From Neorhizobium vignae (GTDB lineage: Bacteria; Pseudomonadota; Alphaproteobacteria; Rhizobiales; Rhizobiaceae): a DNA stretch of 64,000 nucleotides. The translations under genes and the position numbers were made by a program. This document shows positions 50,924 through 59,495 of the stretch, one piece after another (positions within the stretch are counted from its first letter, which is position 1; each line of letters begins with the position of its first letter). Under the pieces are notes generated by a model. The model worked only from the letters and a program-made list of their open reading frames with translations, did not search any database and was not told the origin of the DNA. Location: NCBI RefSeq assembly GCF_000732195.1, contig NZ_JNNU01000027.1:1-64000 (forward strand), read 5' to 3'.

Positions 50924-52666
50924 TCAATAAGACACAAGCAGGGCAGAACCGTCATTGCCGAATTTCGGCTTTACACCGAGAATGGGCGCGGAGCGGGTGA
51001 TGATCTCCTTGACCATCGGCGCGGCAGAAGTTGCGGCAAGAGCTGCGCCATTGCCCTTGTCGGTCTTGGGTTCGTCGCAGAACGTCAAGACGACGTATTG
51101 CGGATTGTCCATCGGGAAGGCCGCGAGGAAGGCGTTGAAGTTCTTGTCGTGGGCGTAACGTCCGTTGACGACCTTGTCCGCCGTACCCGTCTTGCCGCCG
51201 ACATTGAAGCCGGCGACGCGCGCATTCCGGCCCGATCCATTGACGCCGTTCCATTCGAACAGGAAGCGCATGTCCTTGCTGGTCGAGGGCTTGAGCACCT
51301 GGGTCGCGACCTTGTCGGCTTCTGCCCGGTTGCGCGGCAGAAAGGTCGGCGGGATGTATTTTCCGCCGTTGACGAGCGCGGCGCCGGCAACCGCCGTCTG
51401 CAGCGGCGTCGTCGAGACGCCGTGGCCGAAGGAAATGGTGATCGAATTGATCTTCTTCCATTCGCGCGGCTGGCTCGGAGAGGCGACTTCCGGAAGCTCC
51501 GTGTGCATTTTGGTCAGCAGGCCGAGCTTGGTCAGGAAATCCTTGTGGCCTTCGATGCCGACCGTATCGGCAATCTTGGCGGTGCCGATATTGGACGAAT
51601 ACTGGAAGATTTCCGGAACGCTCAGCACACGCCCCTTGCCGTGGAAATCCTTGATCGTGAAGCCGCCGATGCGGATCGGGAACCGGGCGTCGAACGTGCT
51701 CTGAAGGTTCACCCTGCCGGAATCGAGGCCCATGGCGATGGTGAAGGACTTGAAGGTCGAGCCCATTTCGAACGTGCCGTTCGACATGCGGTTGAACCAT
51801 CCCTCCTCGCCGCCTTCGACCGGATTGTTGGGATCGAAATCGGGCGCGGAGGCCATGGCGACGATTTCGCCGGTATGGACGTCGAGAACGACCGCGCCGG
51901 CACCGATCGAGTTGTACTTGCTGATCGCCTCGGTCACCACGTCGCGAACGATCGACTGGACGCGCAGGTCGATGGACAGCTTGACCGGCTCCAGCGGCTG
52001 GCTGGAAGTCATGCCGACGGCCGCGAGATCGGCAAGCCCCTGATTGTCGACGTAACGCTCCATGCCGGCAACGCCGCGGTTGTCGATATTCACATAACCA
52101 ACGACATGCGCGGCGGTCGGGCCGCCCGGATAGAAACGGCGCTTCTCGGGCCGGAAACCGATGCCCGGAATGCCAAGCGCCAGGATCTGGCTCTGTTGCT
52201 TCGGCGTCAACTGGCGGCGCAGCCATTGGAAACGTGAGTTCGAGGTCAGCTTCGAATAGGTGCCCTTGACGTCGAGGTCGTTCAGAACCGTCGAGAGCTT
52301 TTCGATCACCTCGTCCGCATCGATGATCTTGTTGGGCTCTGCAAACAGCGAAACGGTGCGGATGTCGGTCGCCAGAACCGCCCCGTTGCGGTCGACGAGG
52401 TCGGGGCGCGACGCCAGAAGGCGGTCCGCCGGCAGGATGCTCGACGTCGTCAGCGGCTGCGCGACGCCATATTGCATCAGCCGGCCGCCGATGACGCAGT
52501 AGAAGACCGTGAAACCGGCGATCAGCAGGCCGACGCGGTTTTTCGCCTGCGCGGACTTGCGCTTGCGGGTCCCCTCGAAGGAGGCCTTCTCGGAGCCGCA
52601 AGCGCGGCTGTCGGACGAAAAATGCGCGCGGCTCTTGACGATCATGATGCGGGACAGGAAAGACAT
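50924..52666 (-). CDS. ftsI: Septal peptidoglycan transpeptidase FtsI (PBP3)
   Basis: A 580-residue class B penicillin-binding protein that cross-links septal peptidoglycan. The N-terminal cytoplasmic part is rich in charges; the membrane helix is at about 44-62 (VGLLIAGFTVFYCVIGGRL). The catalytic motifs are STFK with Ser303, SSN at 357-359 and KTGT at 492-495. The start codon overlaps the ftsL stop by one base (TGATG), so the two are co-translated. Length and order of domains are normal. Confidence 0.95.
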   Translation of the reverse strand: MSFLSRIMIVKSRAHFSSDSRACGSEKASFEGTRKRKSAQAKNRVGLLIAGFTVFYCVIGGRLMQYGVAQPLTTSSILPADRLLASRPDLVDRNGAVLATDIRTVSLFAEPNKIIDADEVIEKLSTVLNDLDVKGTYSKLTSNSRFQWLRRQLTPKQQSQILALGIPGIGFRPEKRRFYPGGPTAAHVVGYVNIDNRGVAGMERYVDNQGLADLAAVGMTSSQPLEPVKLSIDLRVQSIVRDVVTEAISKYNSIGAGAVVLDVHTGEIVAMASAPDFDPNNPVEGGEEGWFNRMSNGTFEMGSTFKSFTIAMGLDSGRVNLQSTFDARFPIRIGGFTIKDFHGKGRVLSVPEIFQYSSNIGTAKIADTVGIEGHKDFLTKLGLLTKMHTELPEVASPSQPREWKKINSITISFGHGVSTTPLQTAVAGAALVNGGKYIPPTFLPRNRAEADKVATQVLKPSTSKDMRFLFEWNGVNGSGRNARVAGFNVGGKTGTADKVVNGRYAHDKNFNAFLAAFPMDNPQYVVLTFCDEPKTDKGNGAALAATSAAPMVKEIITRSAPILGVKPKFGNDGSALLVSY

Positions 52667-53127
52667 CAGCGTTTCACCGATCCTGTGGAAATGACTTCGA
52701 TGGAACCGCGCCGTTGCGGCACGGGAATTTTGGCGGCGGGCTTCGCCTTGGCGGCCGCAACCCCCTTCAGCGCGGCGGCGACCTCGCTGTTCTTGCCGGC
52801 GATGATGTCCTCGATGGTGGTCTCGGGCTGCGGAAGCCGGGCCTTCGGCATCGGCAACTCCTTGGGCATCGCAAGCTGGGTCGTTTCCGTCGGGGCGAGC
52901 GCCAGCTCGGTATTGTACACGTTGATCAGCCGGTGCAGGCGGTTCGGCTGGGTCAGCAGAGCCCAGTCCGCTTTCAGGAGATCGATCGTATCCTTCTCCA
53001 GCTTGATTTCCGACTCCAGCCGGCGAACTTCGCTGAGTTTTTCATCGGCACGGTGCTTGATCGAATAGGTGACGACGGCCGCCGCCGTCATCACGCCGAT
53101 CAGGACAAGATCGAAGCTACGCAGCAT
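52666..53127 (-). CDS. ftsL: Cell division protein FtsL
   Basis: A 153-residue bitopic protein between rsmH and ftsI, the standard place for ftsL. A membrane helix is at about 4-22 (SFDLVLIGVMTAAAVVTYS), and a coiled coil follows (KLSEVRRLESEIKLEKDTIDLL), with the 'WALLTQPNRLHRLI' turn typical of FtsL-like divisome proteins. The C-terminal half (after about residue 75) is Pro/Lys/Ala-rich and longer than in E. coli FtsL. It stabilises the FtsQ-FtsB-FtsL complex. rsmH ends 3 bp upstream. Confidence 0.85.
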   Translation of the reverse strand: MLRSFDLVLIGVMTAAAVVTYSIKHRADEKLSEVRRLESEIKLEKDTIDLLKADWALLTQPNRLHRLINVYNTELALAPTETTQLAMPKELPMPKARLPQPETTIEDIIAGKNSEVAAALKGVAAAKAKPAAKIPVPQRRGSIEVISTGSVKR

Positions 53128-53130
53128 GTA

Positions 53131-54156
53131 TCAGGCTCCCATCTTTGCAAGGCTGGCGAGATCGGGCAGATCGAAAATCGACATGTCGGCCGACCGCGGC
53201 GGGGCATCCGTGCGGACCCCGGCGCGAAGCTTGGCGGACCGGGCGCGCGGATTGAGTTCCGCCTCCTCGTCGCTCGCCGAGATCATCGACTTGCCGAGCG
53301 GTTCGAAGATCGCGGGTTTTGCCACCACCATCGGCAGATGGCGCGAACCGGAGGCCTTCCCGGAACGATCGGCGAAGAACTGCTTGACGATCCGGTCTTC
53401 GAGCGAATGGAAGGTGACGACGACCAGCCGTCCGCCGGGCTTCAAGGCTCGTTCGGCAGCAAACAGCGCCTGGGCGAGCTCGCCGAGTTCGTCGTTGACG
53501 AAGACGCGCAGCGCCTGGAAGACACGGGTCGCCGGATGGATCTTGTCCTTGGCCTTGCGCGGATTGACCGTCTCGATGAGGTTGGCGAGTTCGCGCGTGG
53601 TGGTGAACGGCTCGGTGAGGCGGCGTTTCTCGATCGCGCGGGCGATGCGGCCCGACTGCTTTTCCTCGCCGAGGAAACCGAAGATGCGGGTGAGATCGCC
53701 GACTTTGGCGCGATTGACGACATCGGCCGCCGAAACACCGCTCGAAGACATCCGCATGTCGAGCGGACCGTTGCGCTGGAAGGAGAAACCGCGGTCGGCC
53801 TCGTCGATCTGCATGGAGGAGACGCCGATATCGAGCACGACGCCATCAAGTCCGCCTTCCGGCGCGTGATCGGCAAGTTCGGAGAACTGTGACTGGATGA
53901 GGTGGAGACGGCCCTTATGGGCATCGACCAGCGCCCTGCCGGCGGCAATCGCATTCGGGTCGCGATCGAGCGCGATCACCTCGGCATCCGCCGCAAGGAT
54001 CGCGGATGTATAACCGCCCGCCCCGAACGTACCATCGAGGATGACCTTGCCGGCCCGGGGCTCGAGCGCCTCGAGGACTTCCTTCAGAAGAACCGGAATG
54101 TGACGAACCGGTCCGCCTTCGGGCTCGGTTGTTCCGTCGCCTGGATTCGCCGCCAT
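53131..54156 (-). CDS. rsmH: 16S rRNA m4C1402 methyltransferase RsmH (MraW)
   Basis: A 341-residue SAM-dependent enzyme methylating N4 of C1402 in 16S rRNA. Motifs include RHIPVLLKEVLEAL, 'DGTFGAGGYTSAIL' and 'GVVLDIGVSSMQIDEADRGFSF', and 'VVTFHSLEDRIVKQFF', all typical of RsmH. The ATG at 54156 has AGGGGAACGGA directly upstream. The frame is open to 54786, but that extension runs through mraZ and is not coding. It lies 14 bp after mraZ. Confidence 0.95.
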   Translation of the reverse strand: MAANPGDGTTEPEGGPVRHIPVLLKEVLEALEPRAGKVILDGTFGAGGYTSAILAADAEVIALDRDPNAIAAGRALVDAHKGRLHLIQSQFSELADHAPEGGLDGVVLDIGVSSMQIDEADRGFSFQRNGPLDMRMSSSGVSAADVVNRAKVGDLTRIFGFLGEEKQSGRIARAIEKRRLTEPFTTTRELANLIETVNPRKAKDKIHPATRVFQALRVFVNDELGELAQALFAAERALKPGGRLVVVTFHSLEDRIVKQFFADRSGKASGSRHLPMVVAKPAIFEPLGKSMISASDEEAELNPRARSAKLRAGVRTDAPPRSADMSIFDLPDLASLAKMGA

Positions 54157-54170
54157 TCCGTTCCCCTGTC

Positions 54171-54605
54171 TTACGCGGGGCGCGAACCGAAGCGCCCCTC
54201 TCTCGCCGCCGCCTGCGCCTCGTGAAACGCCTGCGGCTGCCAAAGTTGAAAATGATCCGAGCGCCCAACGAAGGTGATGTCCGAGCTGATTCCCGTGAAG
54301 TCGCGGATAAAATCCGTGACCATCAGCCGGCCCTCCGCATCGAGCCTCATGAAGACGCCGCCACCGTGAACGAGCAGCGACATCCGGTTCGCTTCCGGCG
54401 AAAACGGATCGACGGAAGCGATCTGCCGCTCGTAACGATCGAGCAGATCCGGCCCGCCGACGCTGATCGCCGGATAGGTGAAATCCTGGAGGCAATAAAG
54501 CTCCTGGATCCCACGCTCCGAAAGGACCGAACGAAAACTCGCCGGAACGGAGACCCGTCCCTTCGCATCGATCCTGTTCGTCGCATTCGACAGGAAGCGG
54601 CTCAT
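54171..54605 (-). CDS. mraZ: Transcriptional regulator MraZ
   Basis: A 144-residue protein with two AbrB-like half domains that forms rings and represses its own dcw operon. It reads MSRFLSNATNRIDAKGRVSVPASFRSVL, with the DxKGR motif, and the second half has 'LDAEGRLMV'. The start at 54605 matches the family N-terminus; an ATG four codons earlier (54617) is also possible, and neither has a clear Shine-Dalgarno site. It is the first gene of the dcw cluster. Four TGGG boxes lie about 170-205 bp upstream and are the likely operator. Confidence 0.94.
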   Translation of the reverse strand: MSRFLSNATNRIDAKGRVSVPASFRSVLSERGIQELYCLQDFTYPAISVGGPDLLDRYERQIASVDPFSPEANRMSLLVHGGGVFMRLDAEGRLMVTDFIRDFTGISSDITFVGRSDHFQLWQPQAFHEAQAAAREGRFGSRPA

Positions 54606-54775
54606 CACGCCAAACATCCGCCCCGTTATGGTTCAAGACGGAAGCCCGTCCACCGGTAAGCGCCACACCAGACACAGCTTCGCCGTCCGGATGGGCGGAT
54701 ATCCGCCCGGCCGCAGGACGACGACCGAAACTCTGGGATTGACGGGCGCTCATTCGCCCTTGTGCAGTGCGATTT

Positions 54776-54810
54776 TGGGATACCATGGGACCATATGGGC
54801 GTCAATGGGA
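54776..54810. promoter_or_regulatory. MraZ operator: four TGGG(A/C) boxes every 10 bp
   Basis: TGGGA at 54776-54780, TGGGA at 54786-54790, TGGGC at 54796-54800 and TGGGA at 54806-54810, each separated by five bases, lie one helical turn apart upstream of mraZ. This matches the described MraZ-binding pattern of TGGGN repeats separated by 5 nt. The boxes are read on the plus strand, that is as CCCA in the direction of mraZ transcription. A further single TGGGA is at 54734-54738. Confidence 0.7.
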
Positions 54811-54973
54811 GAAGCCCCGCTAGCCACTCCCAAGCAGGATTTATTTATAAGCTGTTAAGTTTAACAAAGGGTTATTAGAGGAAGCGAAGAAACCGCCTTG
54901 GCAGTGCCCGGCAAGTCGATTTGGGACACCCAGTAAGCTGCGGAAAACCAAACAGCTTTCAAAATTCCTCATA

Positions 54974-55000
54974 TAAAAGACAAAGGCCCGAAACGGGCCT
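54974..55000 (-). terminator. Rho-independent terminator of rnpB
   Basis: AGGCCCG-AAA-CGGGCCT (54984-55000) is a perfect 7-bp stem; on the minus strand the arm runs into TTTGTCTTTTA. It ends the RNase P RNA transcript about 60-90 bases beyond the mature 3' end. Confidence 0.85.
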
Positions 55001-55060
55001 CCTGCGACGCCTGCATCGTCTCTGGCAGGCGTACACAGAATCGCGAGGAAGGGGAGAAAA

Positions 55061-55497
55061 CGCCAGTTGGCCTGTAAGCCGGGTTCTGTAAGGCCCCGGT
55101 GCAAGCACCGGAACGCGGCAGCCATTCATCTGGGACGATATTTGCATATCGCCTCACGCAACCCACCCGGATGACTGGCCCGGAAACAGGCTGTAGTCCG
55201 CGCTTTCGCGTGGACCCGCGTCATCCCTATTCGGTCTTGCTCCCGGTGGGGTTTACCTTGCCGCCGCTGTTACCAGAAGCGCGGTGGGCTCTTACCCCAC
55301 CCTTTCACCCTTACCCCGCCAGCTCTGCCGCTTGGTGACAAGCGGTACAGCAGGCGGGGCGGTTTCCTTTCTGTGGCACTTTCCCTAGGGTCGCCCCCGC
55401 CGGACGTTATCCGGCACCGTGTTTCCGTGGAGCCCGGACTTTCCTCACCCTACCGCCTTTCGGCATTGGTAAAGCGCGGCTGCCCGGCCAACTGGCA
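55061..55497 (-). ncRNA. rnpB: RNase P RNA (bacterial type A)
   Basis: The catalytic RNA that matures the 5' ends of tRNAs. The universal core element GAGGAAAGTCCGGGCTCC reads on the minus strand at about 55429-55446. The helix P1 arms pair exactly: GCCAGTTGGCC at the 5' end (complement of 55486-55496) and GGCCAACTGGC at the 3' end (complement of 55062-55072). Further conserved segments are the P4 partner near 'ACAGAACCCGGCTTA' at the 3' side, and 'AGGGTGAAAGGGTG'. End points are estimated from P1 pairing. It lies directly upstream of the dcw cluster on the same strand. Confidence 0.93.
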
Positions 55498-55565
55498 GGC
55501 GGTCCATAAACGAGATACAGGGCGAAAGCCATAGGCGAGACGTAATCAGGCCGGAGATAATCGGC

Positions 55566-56756
55566 TTAGAGATAATCCGCCCGGAAATCGGCCGAATAGG
55601 CTTCGTCCCGGATTTTCCCATGGAAGATCAACTCGGCGCCGAGCCGGCCGATCTCGTCGGAACTCTTTGCCGCCGCCCCGCAGCCACCGCTGAGGATGCC
55701 GATTCGGGAGGCATCGGTCATGGCAATTGCCGGATATCCCGTCGGGGTGAAGGAGGTGACGCAGGCCGCCATCGACGAGCGGGAAAGATCGAGCTCCGGC
55801 ATCAGCCGCGTCATGATCTCGGCAAGCCGCGCCCTGGTGCTTTCGCGCCCGCCCGAGCGGAACCAGGCGCGGATATCGGGCTCGGTCGGAAGCAGAAGAT
55901 CGTCCGGATCGCCGCCGATCTTCAGGTAGATCTTGCCATTGGGATAGCGCACCGGCGGCAGGAGATAGATGCCGTCCTCGCCCTCGCGCCATTTCCAGAT
56001 CAGCGAAGGCACCCTGCCCCAGATGTCCATGGTAGCCTCGTCGACCTCGAAGAAGGCGACGGTGCGGGCATAGACGCTGAGGTCGAGGCGTCGTGGCAGC
56101 AGGTTTTCGTTGATCGAGAATCCGCCGGCTGCGACCAGCACTTTTTCGGCAAGATAGCTGTTGCCCTCGCTGGTCGTGACGGTGACCTGATCGCCGTCCT
56201 GGCGCACCGAGGAAACCGTTTCCGGAATGATCGCCGTGCCCTGGCGCTCGGCGATGAGAGCCTGGGCCTTCACCAGCCGGCGCGGATTGATGTGCCCTGC
56301 ATTCGCCGGCTCCCAGACACCCTCACTCTTCTGGGGGAACGAGAAGAAACCGAACCGGTTGGCAAGATCGGGATCCGACAGCGTCTCGGTCGAAACACCG
56401 AGCCTGTCTGCCGCATCGAGGACGTTTGCGACGTAGGAAGGTCCCTCGCCCCGCTTCGGCCCGACCAGCAGGCAGCCCGATTCGGTATAGAAATCCACGC
56501 CGCTTTCGCGAGCGATCTCGCCGTAGCGCTCGATCGAACGGTTGGCGAGGCGCGCCCACACGGGATCGGGATCGATCGTCCGGGTGATGCGCGCCTCGTC
56601 GTAGTGGCTGGCAAAGACGCCGTCATGGCGCCCGTAGTCCGCCGGCTCACCGGGACCGACCAACGCAATACCGTCGGTCCATTTCGAGAGGTAGCGAGCC
56701 GCCGCAGCGCCCATCATGCCCCTCCCGATCACGATAAATCTGAACCGTTCCGTCAT
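55566..56756 (-). CDS. FAD-dependent amine oxidase-type protein (DAO family)
   Basis: A 396-residue flavoenzyme resembling N-methyl-amino-acid/sarcosine oxidases. The nucleotide-binding loop is FIVIGRGMMGAAAARYLS (Gly11, Gly13, Gly16), and 'GVFASHYDEARITRTID' is a typical monomeric sarcosine oxidase-type segment. C-terminal 'MAACVTSFTPTGYPAI' and 'GILSGGCGAAAKSSDEIG' close the FAD site; 'GGCGAAAKSS' includes a Cys near where covalent FAD attaches in this family. The ATG at 56756 has GGCGAGGG upstream; the frame is open to 56777. It would oxidise a secondary amine to an imine plus H2O2, with the substrate unknown. Confidence 0.82.
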   Translation of the reverse strand: MTERFRFIVIGRGMMGAAAARYLSKWTDGIALVGPGEPADYGRHDGVFASHYDEARITRTIDPDPVWARLANRSIERYGEIARESGVDFYTESGCLLVGPKRGEGPSYVANVLDAADRLGVSTETLSDPDLANRFGFFSFPQKSEGVWEPANAGHINPRRLVKAQALIAERQGTAIIPETVSSVRQDGDQVTVTTSEGNSYLAEKVLVAAGGFSINENLLPRRLDLSVYARTVAFFEVDEATMDIWGRVPSLIWKWREGEDGIYLLPPVRYPNGKIYLKIGGDPDDLLLPTEPDIRAWFRSGGRESTRARLAEIMTRLMPELDLSRSSMAACVTSFTPTGYPAIAMTDASRIGILSGGCGAAAKSSDEIGRLGAELIFHGKIRDEAYSADFRADYL

Positions 56757-56823
56757 GCCCTCGCCTTTCGATTCCACCGGCCGAAATGTCTTCTGTCAGA
56801 AGCACTTCTAGCCGTTTTTGGAA

Positions 56824-57420
56824 TCAAAATGCCACAGGCGAAAGCGACGCAGTCTGTTCGATCGACTGTTCGGCGGTCTCGATCACCGCCTGCACCCGAT
56901 TGCAATAGCGCTTCGAAACCGGGTTCATGCGCTTGGCGCCGTGGCCGGCATTGTATTTGAGGATGGTGCCGCAGATCTTGCCGCCACCGAGTTCATGCGC
57001 GCCGGCCAGATATTTCATGCCGTAGCGGATATTGGTCTCGGGATCGTAGAGGCCATAGTCCGGCCCGCGGTAGCCCATCAGCCTCGCCGTTGCCGGCTTG
57101 ATCTGCATCAGCCCGATCTCGCCCGCGCTGCCCTTGACGGTCGGGCGGAAATTGCTCTCGATCTGCACCACCGCCAAAGCAAGCTCTTCCGGAACGTCGT
57201 ATTCGTCCGCATATTTCGAGACCAGCTGGGAATAATGAAGCTGCCGAACCAGGCGCTTGGCTTCGTCGGTGGGCGCGGCAAAACCGGTTTCGCGCGTTTC
57301 CCATGGAATGACGAGCGGCCTGGTATAGGTGGTGACGGCGTCGTCCTCAGCACGCACGAGTTCGGTTCCCGCGACCAGCATGGCAAGGCCCGCCGCGGCA
57401 GCAACAATCATTGTATTCAT
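56824..57420 (-). CDS. Lytic transglycosylase (SLT domain)
   Basis: A 198-residue periplasmic enzyme that cleaves the MurNAc-GlcNAc bond with anhydro-ring formation. An N-terminal signal peptide is at 1-24 (MIVAAAAGLAMLVAGTELVRA). The SLT domain has the catalytic Glu88 in VVQIESNFRP, then GLMQIKPATARLMGY and 'NIRYGMKYLAGAHE', 'ILKYNAGHG'. The ATG at 57420 is taken as start; a TTG at 57444 is less likely. It is a single gene downstream of ampD in the same direction, with a 241-bp gap. Confidence 0.87.
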   Translation of the reverse strand: MNTMIVAAAAGLAMLVAGTELVRAEDDAVTTYTRPLVIPWETRETGFAAPTDEAKRLVRQLHYSQLVSKYADEYDVPEELALAVVQIESNFRPTVKGSAGEIGLMQIKPATARLMGYRGPDYGLYDPETNIRYGMKYLAGAHELGGGKICGTILKYNAGHGAKRMNPVSKRYCNRVQAVIETAEQSIEQTASLSPVAF

Positions 57421-57661
57421 GTAGGTGAAGTGTCTCCGGACCAACAGGAACCGCGGGCGTTGTTACGCAATTACCCACTCATCGCGTCGCCGGATTGACG
57501 GTGCGATGTTTCACGAATCCTGGTCGTTTATCTTTGCAACCCCCGTCCACATGGCGGCTGCCGTTAGCGGGTCCTTTAGACCGGGCTAATAAGGAGATGA
57601 TGTGGCACTGCAAAATTTTGCGGTTTTGGCGCGGCCTCAAACGACCGCCACGGCGCCCGCG

Positions 57662-58423
57662 CTAATTGAATTTTGGCAAGGATTTGAGCAGTCGATGAAG
57701 CGTGTCGATCGTCGAGAAATCGGCGATCCCATCGACGAGTTGCGGCCGGAAATGCCGCTGGAAGGCTTCGACCACGCCCTTGGTGCGCTCGCAGAAAGTG
57801 CCGGTGATTTCAATTCCATAGCCATAGAGCGACAGCATCGACTGCAGGGCCTCGATAGGCTGGCCGCTCTCGCCGAACTGGAAAAACCGTCCGCCGCTGA
57901 TTTGCGCTGGATCGATCCAATGACCTATCCCGTCAAGGTGCAATTTCTCCCAGGGGAAATTTTCGCCCGGATCGACCTTGCGGATCGGGGCGACATCCGA
58001 GTGCCCAAGCACCCTTTCCGGCCGGATTTGCCACCTTTGGCCGCAATCGCGACACAATTCGACGACGGCCTGGATCTGCGCGGACGGATAGTCCGGCAGG
58101 CCTCCGGGGTGACCCGGATTGGCGATCTCGATGCCGATGGAACAGGAATTGATGTCGGTTTCGCCGGCCCAGGAGCTCTTGCCGGCATGCCAGGCACGGC
58201 GGTCCTCCGGTACGAGCTGCACCACGCCCCCATCCTCGTGGACGAAATAGTGGCTTGAGACCTGGCTCTCCTCGTTGCAGAGCCAGGAGAGCGCCTGGTC
58301 GCCGCTCGGCATTCCTGTGTAATGCAGGATGATCATATCGGGCCTGCGCCCGCCAGCGCGCTCGCCGTGATTGGGGGAAGGCCTTACCGTCGCGCCGGCA
58401 TAGTCGGCGTTGAACGGCGTCAT
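57662..58423 (-). CDS. ampD: 1,6-anhydro-N-acetylmuramyl-L-alanine amidase AmpD
   Basis: A 253-residue zinc amidase that removes the peptide from anhydromuropeptides during wall recycling. Zinc ligands are His34 (LHYTG), His141 and Asp151 in GHSDVAPIRKVDPG, with Lys149 as in E. coli AmpD; Glu99 is in IGIEIAN. After residue 180 a peptidoglycan-binding domain (QPIEALQSMLSLYGYGI) is added, so it is longer than E. coli AmpD. There is no signal peptide, so it is cytosolic. Its start overlaps the djlA-like stop by four bases. Confidence 0.93.
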   Translation of the reverse strand: MTPFNADYAGATVRPSPNHGERAGGRRPDMIILHYTGMPSGDQALSWLCNEESQVSSHYFVHEDGGVVQLVPEDRRAWHAGKSSWAGETDINSCSIGIEIANPGHPGGLPDYPSAQIQAVVELCRDCGQRWQIRPERVLGHSDVAPIRKVDPGENFPWEKLHLDGIGHWIDPAQISGGRFFQFGESGQPIEALQSMLSLYGYGIEITGTFCERTKGVVEAFQRHFRPQLVDGIADFSTIDTLHRLLKSLPKFN

Positions 58424-59169
58424 GCGGCGCGGCGCTCTTTCTCGATCGCCGAATATGCGGCATTGAGCGCAGCCATGCGTTCATTGGCTGCGGCATGCAG
58501 CGAAGCCGGAACGCCGCGAGCGATCAACCGGTCCGGGTGATGCTCTGAAACCAGCGAGCGGTACTGCTTGCGGATCTTGGCGAAATCGTCTTCCGGCGAG
58601 ACTCCGAGCACCAGATAGGGATCCCGGCCGTCGAGATGCACGTGCCGCGCCATGATTCGGCGGAAATGCCCCTCGTCGATACGGAATATCTCTGCAATGC
58701 GCGCCAAAAACGCCAGCTCCGCCTCATGCACGAGGCCGTCCGCCTTGGCGATATGGAACAGCCCGTCGACGACGTTTTCCAGCATCGGGCAGTTTTGAGC
58801 CTTGCCCGCACCCGGGCTGCACAAGCCGGCGAGCTTCGTTGCATAGGCTTCGTAACCCGCGACGTCCTGGCGCGCGAGGTTATAGAGGCGCGCGACGTTG
58901 CGGGCTTCCTCGTCGGGAAAATCGAATATCTGCTGAAAGGCCTTGACCTCGGCCTCGCTGACGATACCGTCAGCCTTCGCCATCTTGGCCGACAGCGCGA
59001 TGATGGCGACCGAGAAAGACACCTGCCGGCGTGTTTCCGGATCGCCCTCGAAGGTCGTGCGGATCGCCTCGATGACACGGCCGAGCGCGTTCCCGGCCGC
59101 GTCGCCCATGGCGCCGAGAAGCCGTTCCCAAAGGGAGGAAAAGTGAAGGCAGGCAAAATCCCAGATCAT
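58420..59169 (-). CDS. DjlA-like J-domain co-chaperone with TerB domain
   Basis: A 249-residue protein with an N-terminal TerB-like domain (about 48-160; 'AKMAKADGIVSEAEVKAFQ' and 'HIAKADGLVHEAEL') and a C-terminal J domain (about 180-249) carrying the HPD motif in SEHHPDRLIARG, which stimulates DnaK. A short hydrophobic-looking N-terminus (MIWDFACLHFSSLWERLLG) may contact the membrane but is not a clear TM helix. It precedes ampD with a 4-bp overlap, an arrangement that suggests joint use in envelope stress or wall recycling. The plus-strand region upstream holds a possible small RNA. Confidence 0.85.
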   Translation of the reverse strand: MIWDFACLHFSSLWERLLGAMGDAAGNALGRVIEAIRTTFEGDPETRRQVSFSVAIIALSAKMAKADGIVSEAEVKAFQQIFDFPDEEARNVARLYNLARQDVAGYEAYATKLAGLCSPGAGKAQNCPMLENVVDGLFHIAKADGLVHEAELAFLARIAEIFRIDEGHFRRIMARHVHLDGRDPYLVLGVSPEDDFAKIRKQYRSLVSEHHPDRLIARGVPASLHAAANERMAALNAAYSAIEKERRAA

Positions 59170-59199
59170 GAGTGCAGTGGACCAGATTATAATTGGGAT

Positions 59200-59408
59200 T
59201 GCAAGGCGACCGACGGCCCGTCTTAGATTAAACTATGTTCATATTTTCCGAACAATCACCGGCGCTCACAGACAGGTGACCTTGCACTTCGGGACAATTG
59301 CAAAGCCTCCGAATCTCTTTTTCCACAAGCGCGATCGAGAGGCCGCGGCAGTTGAACCGATTATATTAGGCTCTCCTGCGCCGAGAAACCGAAGCTGCGG
59401 TTTTTCTT
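59200..59408 (+). ncRNA. Possible small RNA
   Basis: A perfect -10 hexamer TATAAT at 59188-59193 (no clear -35) and an intrinsic terminator AGAAACCG-AAGCTG-CGGTTTTT with TTTTTCTT at 59384-59408 enclose about 210 bases with no coding frame. The terminator needs a plus-strand transcript but no plus-strand gene precedes it. It may instead attenuate pfp. Prediction only. Confidence 0.25.
59384..59408 (+). terminator. Hairpin with T tail upstream of pfp
   Basis: The arms AGAAACCG (59384-59391) and CGGTTTTT (59398-59405) with a 6-base loop include one G.U pair and run into TTTTTCTT. It lies about 90 bp before pfp on its strand, so it could attenuate pfp or end a small RNA. Confidence 0.5.
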
Positions 59409-59495
59409 GAGAAATTCACTTTACAGAGGCCCGTCTCTGTCGCATCCATTCCAGCGGTTTTGAACTGTACGCGAGCAGCGCGTCAAGGAGGATCG

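Larger units (their letters stand above)
54606..55060. other. Upstream region of the dcw cluster and end of rnpB
   Basis: About 455 bases contain the mraZ promoter region with the TGGG box array (54776-54810) and the rnpB terminator (54974-55000). A second stem, ACGCCTGC (55007-55014) with GCAGGCGT (55025-55032), lies between rnpB and its terminator. No gene is recognisable here. Confidence 0.6.
59170..59495. other. Divergent region between djlA-like gene and pfp
   Basis: These 326 bases contain the promoters of both genes. On the plus strand a perfect TATAAT (59188-59193) is followed about 195 bases later by a hairpin with T tail (59384-59408), which would bound a small RNA. No protein is recognisable. 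Confidence 0.55.

Noticed and set aside
53131..54786. A longer frame for rsmH starting at 54786.
   Set aside because: The extra N-terminus runs through mraZ and its leader in another frame. The ATG at 54156 has AGGGGAAC and gives the normal family N-terminus.
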